Assembly (NCBI RefSeq): GCF_007970805.1
Contig: NZ_CP042433.1
Location: 682,001-746,000 of the forward strand
Length of the DNA stretch: 64,000 bases
Direction of reading: 5' to 3'
Source: Flavisolibacter ginsenosidimutans
GTDB lineage: Bacteria > Bacteroidota > Bacteroidia > Chitinophagales > Chitinophagaceae
Both the position numbers and the translations under genes were made by a program. The notes beneath the pieces were generated by a model. That model was not told the DNA's origin. It saw only the letters and a program-made list of their open reading frames with translations, and did no database searches. The number at the start of each line of letters is the position of its first letter. Position 1 is the first letter of the stretch. Below are positions 44,548 to 51,760 of this stretch, one piece after another.

Positions 44548-44582
44548 AAAGGATAAACACAAACAGTTTATCCTTTCTTTTT
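44548..44582 (+). terminator. Terminator after the second tRNA-Pro gene
   Basis: An 11-bp stem (44548-44558 with 44566-44576) with loop ACAAACA is followed by a T-rich run. The trmH gene begins 13 bases later. Confidence 0.85.
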
Positions 44583-44595
44583 TCAATCTTTAATC

Positions 44596-45186
44596 ATGAC
44601 GCCTCAACGAAAATCCCGCATCGGATCAGTCCTGTCACACCGTCAGAGCGATTTGACAATTGTTTTGGAAAACGTTTTCGATCCCCACAATATTTCCGCC
44701 GTCATGCGCAGTTGTGATGCTGTTGGTATACAAGAAATTTATGTACTTAACACAAAAATCCCTCGACACAAAAAATGGGGAAGTAGAAGTAGCAGCAGTG
44801 CTGCGAAATGGCTTACCATTCATCAGTTTGATGATGCAGAAATGTGTGTATCAACGTTACGAAAAAGATACAACCGCATTTTAACCACACATCTGTCGTC
44901 GGATGCCGTAAGTTTATATAAGCTTGATTTAACTATAAGTACGGCCCTTATTTTTGGCAACGAACACGCCGGTGTAAGCGATGAAATAAAAAGCCTGTGC
45001 GACGGTAATTTTATCATTCCACAAGTAGGCATGATTCAATCGCTCAATATCAGTGTAGCCTGTGCGGTGAGTTTATACGAAGCTTTCCGGCAAAAACAAG
45101 CCGTGGGTCATTACGACGGGCAAAAGCTTTCGGAAGAGGCGTACCAATCTTTAGCAACGCTATGGGGAATGCAAAATGAACTTTGA
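44596..45186 (+). CDS. trmH: SpoU-class RNA 2'-O-methyltransferase, TrmH-like
   Basis: This enzyme of 196 residues methylates a ribose 2'-OH in RNA; the closest group by sequence is TrmH (G18 of tRNA). The SPOUT motifs are present: motif 1 with Asn32 and Arg38 in DPHNISAVMRSCDAVG, motif 2 in ALIFGNEHAGVSDE and motif 3 in GMIQSLNISVACAVSLYE, which form the knotted SAM site. It follows two tRNA genes, but the terminator between suggests separate transcription. The exact target base is an inference. Start ATG at 44596. Confidence 0.88.
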   Translation: MTPQRKSRIGSVLSHRQSDLTIVLENVFDPHNISAVMRSCDAVGIQEIYVLNTKIPRHKKWGSRSSSSAAKWLTIHQFDDAEMCVSTLRKRYNRILTTHLSSDAVSLYKLDLTISTALIFGNEHAGVSDEIKSLCDGNFIIPQVGMIQSLNISVACAVSLYEAFRQKQAVGHYDGQKLSEEAYQSLATLWGMQNEL

Positions 45187-45290
45187 ATAAATTATCGCTT
45201 ATTGTTGCTGTACTTTAATGCGCACCGGGCGGTTCAATTAGTTCCAACGCTTTATTTTTTGTTTATCCACTCTTAAAATCGTTGCATTCA

Positions 45291-46328
45291 TTACTTTCCA
45301 ACTTTGAGTAGAGAATCACGTTCCCGTCTTGCCTTGTCTTCTTCGCGGTAAATGTTCGCTTTCTTTACATGCTCTTCAAAGGTTTCGCTAAACAAGTGGC
45401 CGTTTAATTTGCTATTGGCCACGAAGAAATAATAGGCCGTTTGCGCCGGGTTGAGTACCGCATCAATCGTAATCTTTGAGGGTGTGCAAATGGGGCCGGG
45501 CGGCAAACCTTTGTTCTCGTATGTATTGTAAGGCGAAGCAACGTGCATGATGTCGCCGGCAATGCGCTTCAAGGCAAAATTTCTTACCGCAAATTTTAAG
45601 GTTGGGTCTGCGCCCAAACGAATGCCTTTTTTCAAACGGTTTAAGTAAACGCTGGCAACCGTGTCTTTCTCTTTGTTGTTAGTTGTTTCCTCCTCAATGA
45701 TGGAAGCAAGCGTGTACACTTCGCATGGCGATAAGCCAAGAGCTTCGGCTTTGGCTCTTCTTTCCCCATTCCAAAACTTCCGCGATTCTTCGCTTAACCT
45801 TTCATAGACAGCCGATGGCGTTGTGCTCCAGAAAAAGCGATAGGTGTTCGGAATAACGTTACAGAAGATTGTGCCTGTATCAACGTTATAATGCTTCATC
45901 GAATCGGCATCGTTCAAAAACGAAACCATCTCCGCTGAATCAAATTCGAAACGTGCTCCCGTAAACCTTGCAAAGTCTTCTTTTGTGCGGAGCTTGGTGA
46001 TGACAAGATCAACCGGTGCTTGCCTTCCGTTGCGAAGCATTCGAACAATGGTTAGCAAGCTGCTGCTTTTATCTATCTCGTATTTACCGGGTTTAATGGT
46101 TTGCCAGTATCCGAAGCGTGACGCAAGAAAATTGAATGCGGTGGTGTTGGTGATGATTTTATTTTTTTCAAGCGAATCCAAAACGGCGCCTTTTGTAGCG
46201 GCGTTGGTACGGATGTACAAATAAGCTTTCTTGCCGGAAAAGCCCGTTGCCGGTCCTAAAAAAATCCACGCACCAACGGCTGCAAGAATCAGGATGATCA
46301 CCACCCCAATTTTCAAATACTTTTTCAT
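45291..46328 (-). CDS. mltG: Endolytic murein transglycosylase MltG
   Basis: This inner-membrane enzyme of 345 residues cuts nascent glycan strands of peptidoglycan. One N-terminal membrane helix is present (KKYLKIGVVIILILAAVGAW), then a LysM-like region and the YceG domain. Family marks are LASIIEEETTN with the catalytic Glu, VASVYLNRLKKGIRLGADPT, YNTYENKGLPPGPICTPS and YYFFVANSKLNGHLFS. The frame is open further upstream, but the ATG at 46328 directly precedes the membrane helix and lies 64 bases after secG. It is the last gene of the miaB-led operon on this strand. Confidence 0.92.
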   Translation of the reverse strand: MKKYLKIGVVIILILAAVGAWIFLGPATGFSGKKAYLYIRTNAATKGAVLDSLEKNKIITNTTAFNFLASRFGYWQTIKPGKYEIDKSSSLLTIVRMLRNGRQAPVDLVITKLRTKEDFARFTGARFEFDSAEMVSFLNDADSMKHYNVDTGTIFCNVIPNTYRFFWSTTPSAVYERLSEESRKFWNGERRAKAEALGLSPCEVYTLASIIEEETTNNKEKDTVASVYLNRLKKGIRLGADPTLKFAVRNFALKRIAGDIMHVASPYNTYENKGLPPGPICTPSKITIDAVLNPAQTAYYFFVANSKLNGHLFSETFEEHVKKANIYREEDKARRERDSLLKVGK

Positions 46329-46392
46329 TGAGTTCAAAGTAACAAAAAACCCTGCCGGAGCGACAGGGTCAAAAGGATTTATGCGAAGAAAA

Positions 46393-46743
46393 TTATTTTG
46401 CTGGTTGTGCAGGCAATTGCCCGTTGTTCTGTGCAGGAGCCGAATTTCGAGCCGGGGCTGTTTGCTGCGTATTGGTTGCGCCGTTGCCAAGGTTCTGTGT
46501 GCGATCAATGCCTTTTGCGCCTGAAATAAACAGGGTGGAAGCAATGCACAAAACAGCAATTACGCCGGCAAAAATCCATGTGCCTTTTTCCAATACGTCG
46601 TTCGTTTGTTTTACGCCCATGAACTGGTTGCTAAAACCGGCAATGTTTCCTGCCAGGCCACCACCTTTGGGGTTTTGCACCAACACGATTAAACTCAATA
46701 CCACCGAGGCAATGATGACAAGAATAATGAAAAGAATGGTCAT
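46393..46743 (-). CDS. secG: Preprotein translocase subunit SecG
   Basis: This 116-residue membrane protein is the small SecG subunit of the Sec translocon. It has two helices (ILFIILVIIASVVLSLIVLV and WIFAGVIAVLCIASTLFI) joined by the conserved loop QNPKGGGLAGNIAGF. The C-terminal tail is rich in Asn, Gln and Ala, as in many Bacteroidota. It starts one base after the stop of the TPR-like gene, so the two are co-transcribed. Confidence 0.94.
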   Translation of the reverse strand: MTILFIILVIIASVVLSLIVLVQNPKGGGLAGNIAGFSNQFMGVKQTNDVLEKGTWIFAGVIAVLCIASTLFISGAKGIDRTQNLGNGATNTQQTAPARNSAPAQNNGQLPAQPAK

Positions 46744-46744
46744 A

Positions 46745-47728
46745 TCAGAACTGTTTTAAATTGTCAATTTTGGCGGCAAAATAAGCCTTTTTGGAGGGAT
46801 TGTGCAAAAGCAATTTGTTGTAAATGTCTAAAGCTTTTTCAGGAATGCCCTGCTTTGCCCACACTTCAGCCATCGCCTCAGTAAGCACCTCACTGTCTGT
46901 AACCGAGCGGCTGGCCAGCGTTTCTACGCCTTTTTCGGCAGCGTTTTCAGTGTTTTCATCCAATTGCGCGGCGGGCAAACGTTTCATGGTCTTCAACCAC
47001 TCGGTAAAACTTTTTAATTGCTTGCCCAACTTGTCTTTCGGCAATTCATCCTGCGAAATTTTTATTCCCTGTGAAGCAAAATAATCTACTGTGTGATAGG
47101 GCTCAAACGTCAAGGCCGCGGTTGTTTGTGCCGGCTCTGATGGCTCTATCTTTTCAGGTTGCACAGCGGTCGTTTCCTCTAAACCCTTAGTGACAATCAC
47201 TTCACTAATAATTATTTCCTGCGGTTCTTCTGGTGCAATGTTTACGGGTGAATGCTCTGTTGCTTCCTCTTTACTATTAACGGGATTAACTTGTTCAATA
47301 AAGGCTGGTGGTTGAAGAGCAGAAGCCGGATTTGTCTCTTCATTAATAGGAGATGATTGTAATTCTTTTGTTCCGGTCAACGTTTGCTGGACATCGTTTT
47401 CCGTGATATTCTCTTTTCTTTCTTCTTCAAGAATCTCAGGAGAATGCCCTTCCACTTCATTTGTCTCTGTGTCCTCGTCGTAAAAATATCCCGATGAAAT
47501 AAAAAGTTCAAATTGCAAAGGATCGGGATAGAAGAGAACGGCCTTTTGATATTGTGCTTCGGCTTCTTCGGGCTTCCCTGATTGCCGCAACTTTTGAAGA
47601 AGCAGAAATTGTGCAGGGGCGAAATAAGGATAACGTTGAGCAATGTGCTTTACTTCATCTAAACTACAGTCCTCCAAATTTTGCTTGCCAGTGAGTCGTT
47701 GAGCCAGGGCATGAATTCGATTGCTCAT
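46745..47728 (-). CDS. Conserved hypothetical protein with a TPR-like end
   Basis: This protein of 327 residues has helical ends and an acidic, low-complexity middle rich in Glu, Pro, Thr and Asn. The N-terminus (RIHALAQRLTGKQNLEDCSL) and the C-terminal helix pair (EAMAEVWAKQGIPEKALDIY, then NKLLLHNPSKKAYFAAKI) resemble tetratricopeptide repeats, so it may be a scaffold for other proteins. The ATG at 47728 is preferred to an in-frame TTG at 47737. Genes of this type commonly lie between lptE and secG in Bacteroidota. Function unknown. Confidence 0.75.
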   Translation of the reverse strand: MSNRIHALAQRLTGKQNLEDCSLDEVKHIAQRYPYFAPAQFLLLQKLRQSGKPEEAEAQYQKAVLFYPDPLQFELFISSGYFYDEDTETNEVEGHSPEILEEERKENITENDVQQTLTGTKELQSSPINEETNPASALQPPAFIEQVNPVNSKEEATEHSPVNIAPEEPQEIIISEVIVTKGLEETTAVQPEKIEPSEPAQTTAALTFEPYHTVDYFASQGIKISQDELPKDKLGKQLKSFTEWLKTMKRLPAAQLDENTENAAEKGVETLASRSVTDSEVLTEAMAEVWAKQGIPEKALDIYNKLLLHNPSKKAYFAAKIDNLKQF

Positions 47729-47836
47729 AAACGGCAAGTTAATGAAATACGGGAAACGTTAGACCGCAGAAGAATCATTCAATCGTAAGTTGATTACGGT
47801 TTCACGTCTGCCCTTCTACGTTTTGTTCTTCAAAGA

Positions 47837-48391
47837 TTACCAATCGGAAAAAAGGCGGTTGAAAATTTCATCGGTTAAGTTGCGAACCATTTCATCCAGC
47901 AGCGATGCTTCGGCTTGTTGGAGCGATTGCCTTGCACTGAAATCAAAGCTTCGGCTCACATCGTATTCATCAGTTTTGCTGCGCTTGTTGATGGAAATGT
48001 GAACAGTAACTGTGAGTCGGTTGATAGATGACTGACTTTGACCGTTGGTTGATGTAACGCCGGTCGTGCTTACCGAGTAATCGCGAATCTCGCCGGAGAT
48101 TTCCCAATCAGGATTGGTGTTGTTGGCATTCACCATCGTCAGCTTGGTTTGATTGGTGACTTTTCGTTTTAATTGCTCGGTAAGCAAAGGCGAAAGTTGC
48201 GGGTTTTGGTACGGCGCACGGTTTTCAATCAGGTTGATGCGAACGGTTTTTACGCTGTCAGGAATGGATGATGTTTTTTCGTTGAACCCATATGAAACCT
48301 TGCAGGAGAGCAGGGCAAAACTCAAAAGTAAAAAGGCAAACAAAAGCACCCCGGCGGTAATGGCTTTCTGTTTATTTTTTAGAGATTTCAT
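47837..48391 (-). CDS. lptE: LPS assembly lipoprotein LptE
   Basis: This outer-membrane lipoprotein of 184 residues should help LptD insert lipopolysaccharide into the outer leaflet. The signal sequence ends in a lipobox FALLSC with Cys30 as the lipidated residue. The mature domain has NLIENRAPYQNPQLSPLLTE and WEISGEIRDYSVS, typical of Bacteroidota LptE. It lies 36 bases after the sigma-54-type regulator gene. Assembly of LPS fits with the large polysaccharide cluster in the same window. Confidence 0.87.
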   Translation of the reverse strand: MKSLKNKQKAITAGVLLFAFLLLSFALLSCKVSYGFNEKTSSIPDSVKTVRINLIENRAPYQNPQLSPLLTEQLKRKVTNQTKLTMVNANNTNPDWEISGEIRDYSVSTTGVTSTNGQSQSSINRLTVTVHISINKRSKTDEYDVSRSFDFSARQSLQQAEASLLDEMVRNLTDEIFNRLFSDW

Positions 48392-48427
48392 GTTTCTATT
48401 TTTTGGGCTTTTTACTTCCGGCTTCTC

Positions 48428-49666
48428 TTACAGATCAATGTCGTATTCTTTCAACTTGCGGTACAAGGTTCGTTCGCTGATGCCCAAGTCAAGCGCCGCG
48501 TCTTTGCGTTTGCCTCTGTGTTTTTTTAACGCCTTGATGATGAGTTCTTTTTCTTTGTCCATGATGTTCAGGCTTTCTTCCACTTCTTCGTGTTCCTGAA
48601 TGTTGTTGTGTACGATAACTGGCTGCGGCGAAGCGGGCATTGTGCCCGAAACAATCACCGGCGAACTGCTTTCTGTTGGCTGCAATTCTTTTATGTCGGC
48701 AAAGAAGGACGGGTTCTGCGCGGCCACTGCGGGATTTTTCATCACGTCAAAAAACAGGCGTTTCAATTCCGTTACGTCGCGCTTCATGTCGAAGAAAAGC
48801 TTGTACAAAATCTCGCGTTCGTTATTGAACTCGTGACCGTCAGTGCCGGCTGCGTGAGCCAAAACCGGCAAGCGATTTCCGACGGGTGAATCGGGCAAAA
48901 ACTTCGACAGCTCTTTTGTGTTTACCAGTTTATCGGTCGCCAAAACAGAAATTTGTTCGGCCATGTTTTTCAATTCGCGAACATTTCCCGGCCAGGGATA
49001 ATTTACAATCCGTTGGCGGGCATCTTCGTCCAACTGCACCGGTGTGGTTTTGTAACGTTCGGCAAAATCAACCGCAAACTTTCGAAACAAAACCAAGATG
49101 TCTTCTTTGCGGTCGCGCAGGGCCGGAACGCGAATGGGCACTGTGTTTAAACGGTAGTATAAATCCTCGCGAAACCTTCCTTGCTGCACAAGGTTCAGCA
49201 AATCTTTGTTGGTAGCAGTAATGACACGAACATCGGTCTTCTGCACTTTTGACGAACCCACACGGATGAATTCGCCGGTTTCCAAAACACGCAGCAAACG
49301 AGCCTGCGTACCGAGCGGCATTTCGCCGATTTCATCAAGAAAAATGGTGCCGCCGTTTACGGTTTCAAAATAACCCTTGCGGCTGTCCACCGCACCGGTG
49401 AACGATCCTTTTTCGTGACCAAACAATTCCGAGTCGATTGTTCCTTCGGGGATGGCACCGCAGTTGACGGCAATAAAAGAGGCGTGCTTGCGGGCCGACA
49501 AAGAATGTATGATGTGCGAGAAGGCTTCTTTGCCCACGCCGCTTTCCCCAGCGATTAATACCGTTAAGTCCGTGTTTGCCACCTGCGACGCTACTTGCAA
49601 AGCGTAATTAAGAGCAGGGGAGTTGCCAATGATGCCGAACCTGTTTTTGATGCTTTGTAAATCCAT
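48428..49666 (-). CDS. Sigma-54 AAA+ activator without a receiver or sensor domain
   Basis: This 412-residue transcription activator starts almost directly with the AAA+ domain: Walker A GESGVGKE at 40-47, the sigma-54 contact loop GSFTGA at 87-92 (usual form GAFTGA), Walker B FLDEIG at 109-114, and WPGNVRELKNMAEQI as the sensor II region. The C-terminus is a Fis-type helix-turn-helix (KRKDAALDLGISERTLYRKL). A low-complexity linker of about 90 residues joins the two. It has no N-terminal control domain, so its activity may be set by level, by oligomerisation or by a partner. It ends 36 bases before lptE and starts one base after the miaB stop. Confidence 0.9.
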   Translation of the reverse strand: MDLQSIKNRFGIIGNSPALNYALQVASQVANTDLTVLIAGESGVGKEAFSHIIHSLSARKHASFIAVNCGAIPEGTIDSELFGHEKGSFTGAVDSRKGYFETVNGGTIFLDEIGEMPLGTQARLLRVLETGEFIRVGSSKVQKTDVRVITATNKDLLNLVQQGRFREDLYYRLNTVPIRVPALRDRKEDILVLFRKFAVDFAERYKTTPVQLDEDARQRIVNYPWPGNVRELKNMAEQISVLATDKLVNTKELSKFLPDSPVGNRLPVLAHAAGTDGHEFNNEREILYKLFFDMKRDVTELKRLFFDVMKNPAVAAQNPSFFADIKELQPTESSSPVIVSGTMPASPQPVIVHNNIQEHEEVEESLNIMDKEKELIIKALKKHRGKRKDAALDLGISERTLYRKLKEYDIDL

Positions 49667-49667
49667 T

Positions 49668-51095
49668 CTAAAATACTTGTACTATTTCGCCCAGCAAGGT
49701 TGCCTGCGTGCAATCGTTGACTTTCACGTTCACATAATCGCCGGGCTTTAAATCATATTTTTCTTTCGGAAAAACAATCACTTTGTTTTGCGAGCTTCGT
49801 CCCATCCAATCCGTTTCGCTTCGCTTCGACGTTGCTTCAATCAATACTTTAAACGTTTTTCCAAGGTCGTCTTTGTTGCTTTGAAGCGAAAGGCGGTTTT
49901 GCGTTTCTACAATCTCCACCAATCTTCTTTTTTTTACGTCTTCAGGAACATCATCCTGGTAGCGACGCTGCGCCAGCGTGCCGGGGCGTTCGCTGTAAAA
50001 AAACATGTAGCTCATATCATATTTCGCGTACTCCATCAAGCTCACGGTCTCTTTGTGCTCGTCCTCTGTTTCGGTGCAAAAGCCTGCAATAATATCGGAC
50101 GAGATGCCGCAATCGGGCATGATCTCGCGAATGCGGTCAACCTTGGCCATGTACCACTCCCGACTGTAATTGCGATTCATCATTTGAAGCACACGCGAAG
50201 AACCACTCTGCAGCGGAAGATGAATGTACTTGCAAATATTCTCGTATTCAGCCATCGTATGCAGCACATCATCGGTAATGTCCTTGGGGTGCGAAGTAGA
50301 AAAACGAACCCGTAGACCGGGGGAAATCAATGCCACTCTCTCTAACAAAGCCGCAAACGTAACGGGCTTGTTGTCTTCACCAACATAGTAATAAGAATCA
50401 ACGTTCTGACCGAGCAGGGTTACTTCTTTGTAGCCGGCGTCGTATAAATCCTGACATTCGGCCATAATGCTCTTGACATCACGACTTCTTTCCCGGCCTC
50501 TTGTAAACGGAACCACGCAAAACGCACACATGTTGTTGCAGCCACGCATGATGCTGACAAAAGCCGTTATGCCGTTGCTGTTCAGGCGCACAGGTGAAAT
50601 ATCTGCGTAAGTTTCCTCGCGACTGAGTAAAACGTTTATGCTTTTTTGTCCGCCATCCGCTTCGGCAATTAAACCAGGAAGTGTGCGGTAGGCATCGGGG
50701 CCCACAACGAGATCAACCAGTTTTTCTTCCTCCAGAAATTTTGATTTCAACCGTTCGGCCATGCAACCCAACACACCTACAAGCATTGCGGGACGTGATT
50801 GCTTCAGCTTTCGGAATTCGGTTAACCGCTTGCGCACTGTTTGTTCTGCTTTCTCGCGAATGGAGCAGGTGTTTAATAGAATTAAATCCGCGTCTTCAAA
50901 GTTTCGTGTTGCGCCAAAACCTTCGCCCTGAAGAATGGAGGCCACAATCTCGCTGTCGCTGAAATTCATTTGGCAGCCGTAGCTTTCAATGTAAAATCGG
51001 CGCTTGTAATTGTTTGGGTCAAGCGCAAAAGGTGCATAGGCTTCACCTTGTCTTGCCTCGTCGTGCTTTTTATTTTGTAACAATTCTTCTATCAT
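49668..51095 (-). CDS. miaB: tRNA methylthiotransferase MiaB
   Basis: This 475-residue radical-SAM enzyme adds a methylthio group to i6A37 of tRNAs reading UNN codons. The N-terminal domain has three Fe-S cysteines in [21 protein letters not shown] and GCMAERL. The radical-SAM cluster is [20 protein letters not shown], and a TRAM domain closes the protein ([15 protein letters not shown]). It is the first gene of a - strand operon of six genes. A TATCTTTG box lies just upstream (51106-51113). Confidence 0.96.
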   Translation of the reverse strand: MIEELLQNKKHDEARQGEAYAPFALDPNNYKRRFYIESYGCQMNFSDSEIVASILQGEGFGATRNFEDADLILLNTCSIREKAEQTVRKRLTEFRKLKQSRPAMLVGVLGCMAERLKSKFLEEEKLVDLVVGPDAYRTLPGLIAEADGGQKSINVLLSREETYADISPVRLNSNGITAFVSIMRGCNNMCAFCVVPFTRGRERSRDVKSIMAECQDLYDAGYKEVTLLGQNVDSYYYVGEDNKPVTFAALLERVALISPGLRVRFSTSHPKDITDDVLHTMAEYENICKYIHLPLQSGSSRVLQMMNRNYSREWYMAKVDRIREIMPDCGISSDIIAGFCTETEDEHKETVSLMEYAKYDMSYMFFYSERPGTLAQRRYQDDVPEDVKKRRLVEIVETQNRLSLQSNKDDLGKTFKVLIEATSKRSETDWMGRSSQNKVIVFPKEKYDLKPGDYVNVKVNDCTQATLLGEIVQVF

Positions 51096-51105
51096 AAAGT
51101 GGGCT

Positions 51106-51113
51106 CAAAGATA
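51106..51113 (-). promoter_or_regulatory. Promoter -7 box of the miaB operon
   Basis: On the - strand the sequence reads TATCTTTG, a full match to TAnnTTTG, ending 10 bases before the miaB ATG. No good -33 TTG lies at the usual distance, so the call rests on the -7 box and on position. Confidence 0.45.
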
Positions 51114-51172
51114 AAGAATACGGCTTTTGGTGACAGGATGACAGCAAAGCGAGCAGACTTTTTATCAAAGCC

Positions 51173-51204
51173 TTTGCAGTTTCAAATACACCGTATTATT
51201 TTTC
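51173..51204 (+). promoter_or_regulatory. Promoter of the membrane protein gene at 51220
   Basis: TTTG at 51173-51176 is followed after 20 bases by TATTTTTC (51197-51204), one mismatch from TAnnTTTG. It ends 15 bases before the ATG at 51220 and points away from the miaB promoter. Confidence 0.4.
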
Positions 51205-51219
51205 GTCAAATTTCCGCCC

Positions 51220-51687
51220 ATGAAGCGTCTTCAAACCAGATCCAGAATACCGCTTTGCGGCTTCATTTTACTCTCGTTCTTTTTACCTGCTTATGAACAT
51301 TCTAGCGCTTTTCAATTTATCGGCATCGTTCGCAACTCGATTGACAAAGCATACGATATAACCAATACGGATGCAGTTATTGCCATAAGTTTACTGTTGC
51401 TGATTCCGTTTTCTGCGGCTGTTCTTCTGCTTCGCACCTGGCTGTGCATTCCCACCCGTAGAGTTTACGTGGCCATGCCACTCATCTTTTTCATGTTCTT
51501 TTCCGGACTTTTCTTCGCCACTCAAACCAGCCTCGCCGGACCCTCTTCGGTAAACCTTTTTACACCCGCAGAATTTGGATTTTATCTTGCTGCGGTTTGT
51601 TCCGTGATGCTGCTCTTTACGAAAAACCAAAAGCGAAAGAGGCGTAAAAAAACCGAGATCGAACGTGAAGCGGAATTGGCTTCTTAA
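51220..51687 (+). CDS. Hypothetical small membrane protein
   Basis: This 155-residue protein has about four hydrophobic segments (FILLSFFLPAYEHS region, VIAISLLLLIPFSAAVLLL, YVAMPLIFFMFFSGLFF and FGFYLAAVCSVMLLF). The C-terminal tail is highly basic and then acidic (KNQKRKRRKKTEIEREAE), so the C-terminus probably faces the cytoplasm. It has no family signature that I recognise. It lies between miaB and the TonB-type receptor gene, transcribed divergently from miaB. Function unknown. Confidence 0.7.
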   Translation: MKRLQTRSRIPLCGFILLSFFLPAYEHSSAFQFIGIVRNSIDKAYDITNTDAVIAISLLLLIPFSAAVLLLRTWLCIPTRRVYVAMPLIFFMFFSGLFFATQTSLAGPSSVNLFTPAEFGFYLAAVCSVMLLFTKNQKRKRRKKTEIEREAELAS

Positions 51688-51748
51688 CTTCTTAACCATT
51701 TTTAACGCACAGTGGCAAAGCTTTCCTTCGCGCAATGCGGAGAAAAAA

Positions 51749-51756
51749 TAACTTTG
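51749..51756 (+). promoter_or_regulatory. Candidate -7 box of the TonB-type receptor gene
   Basis: TAACTTTG is a full match to TAnnTTTG but lies only 4 bases before the ATG. Transcription starting about 7 bases after the box would begin at the start codon, giving a leaderless mRNA. No clear -33 element is seen. Confidence 0.35.
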
Positions 51757-51760
51757 GCCG

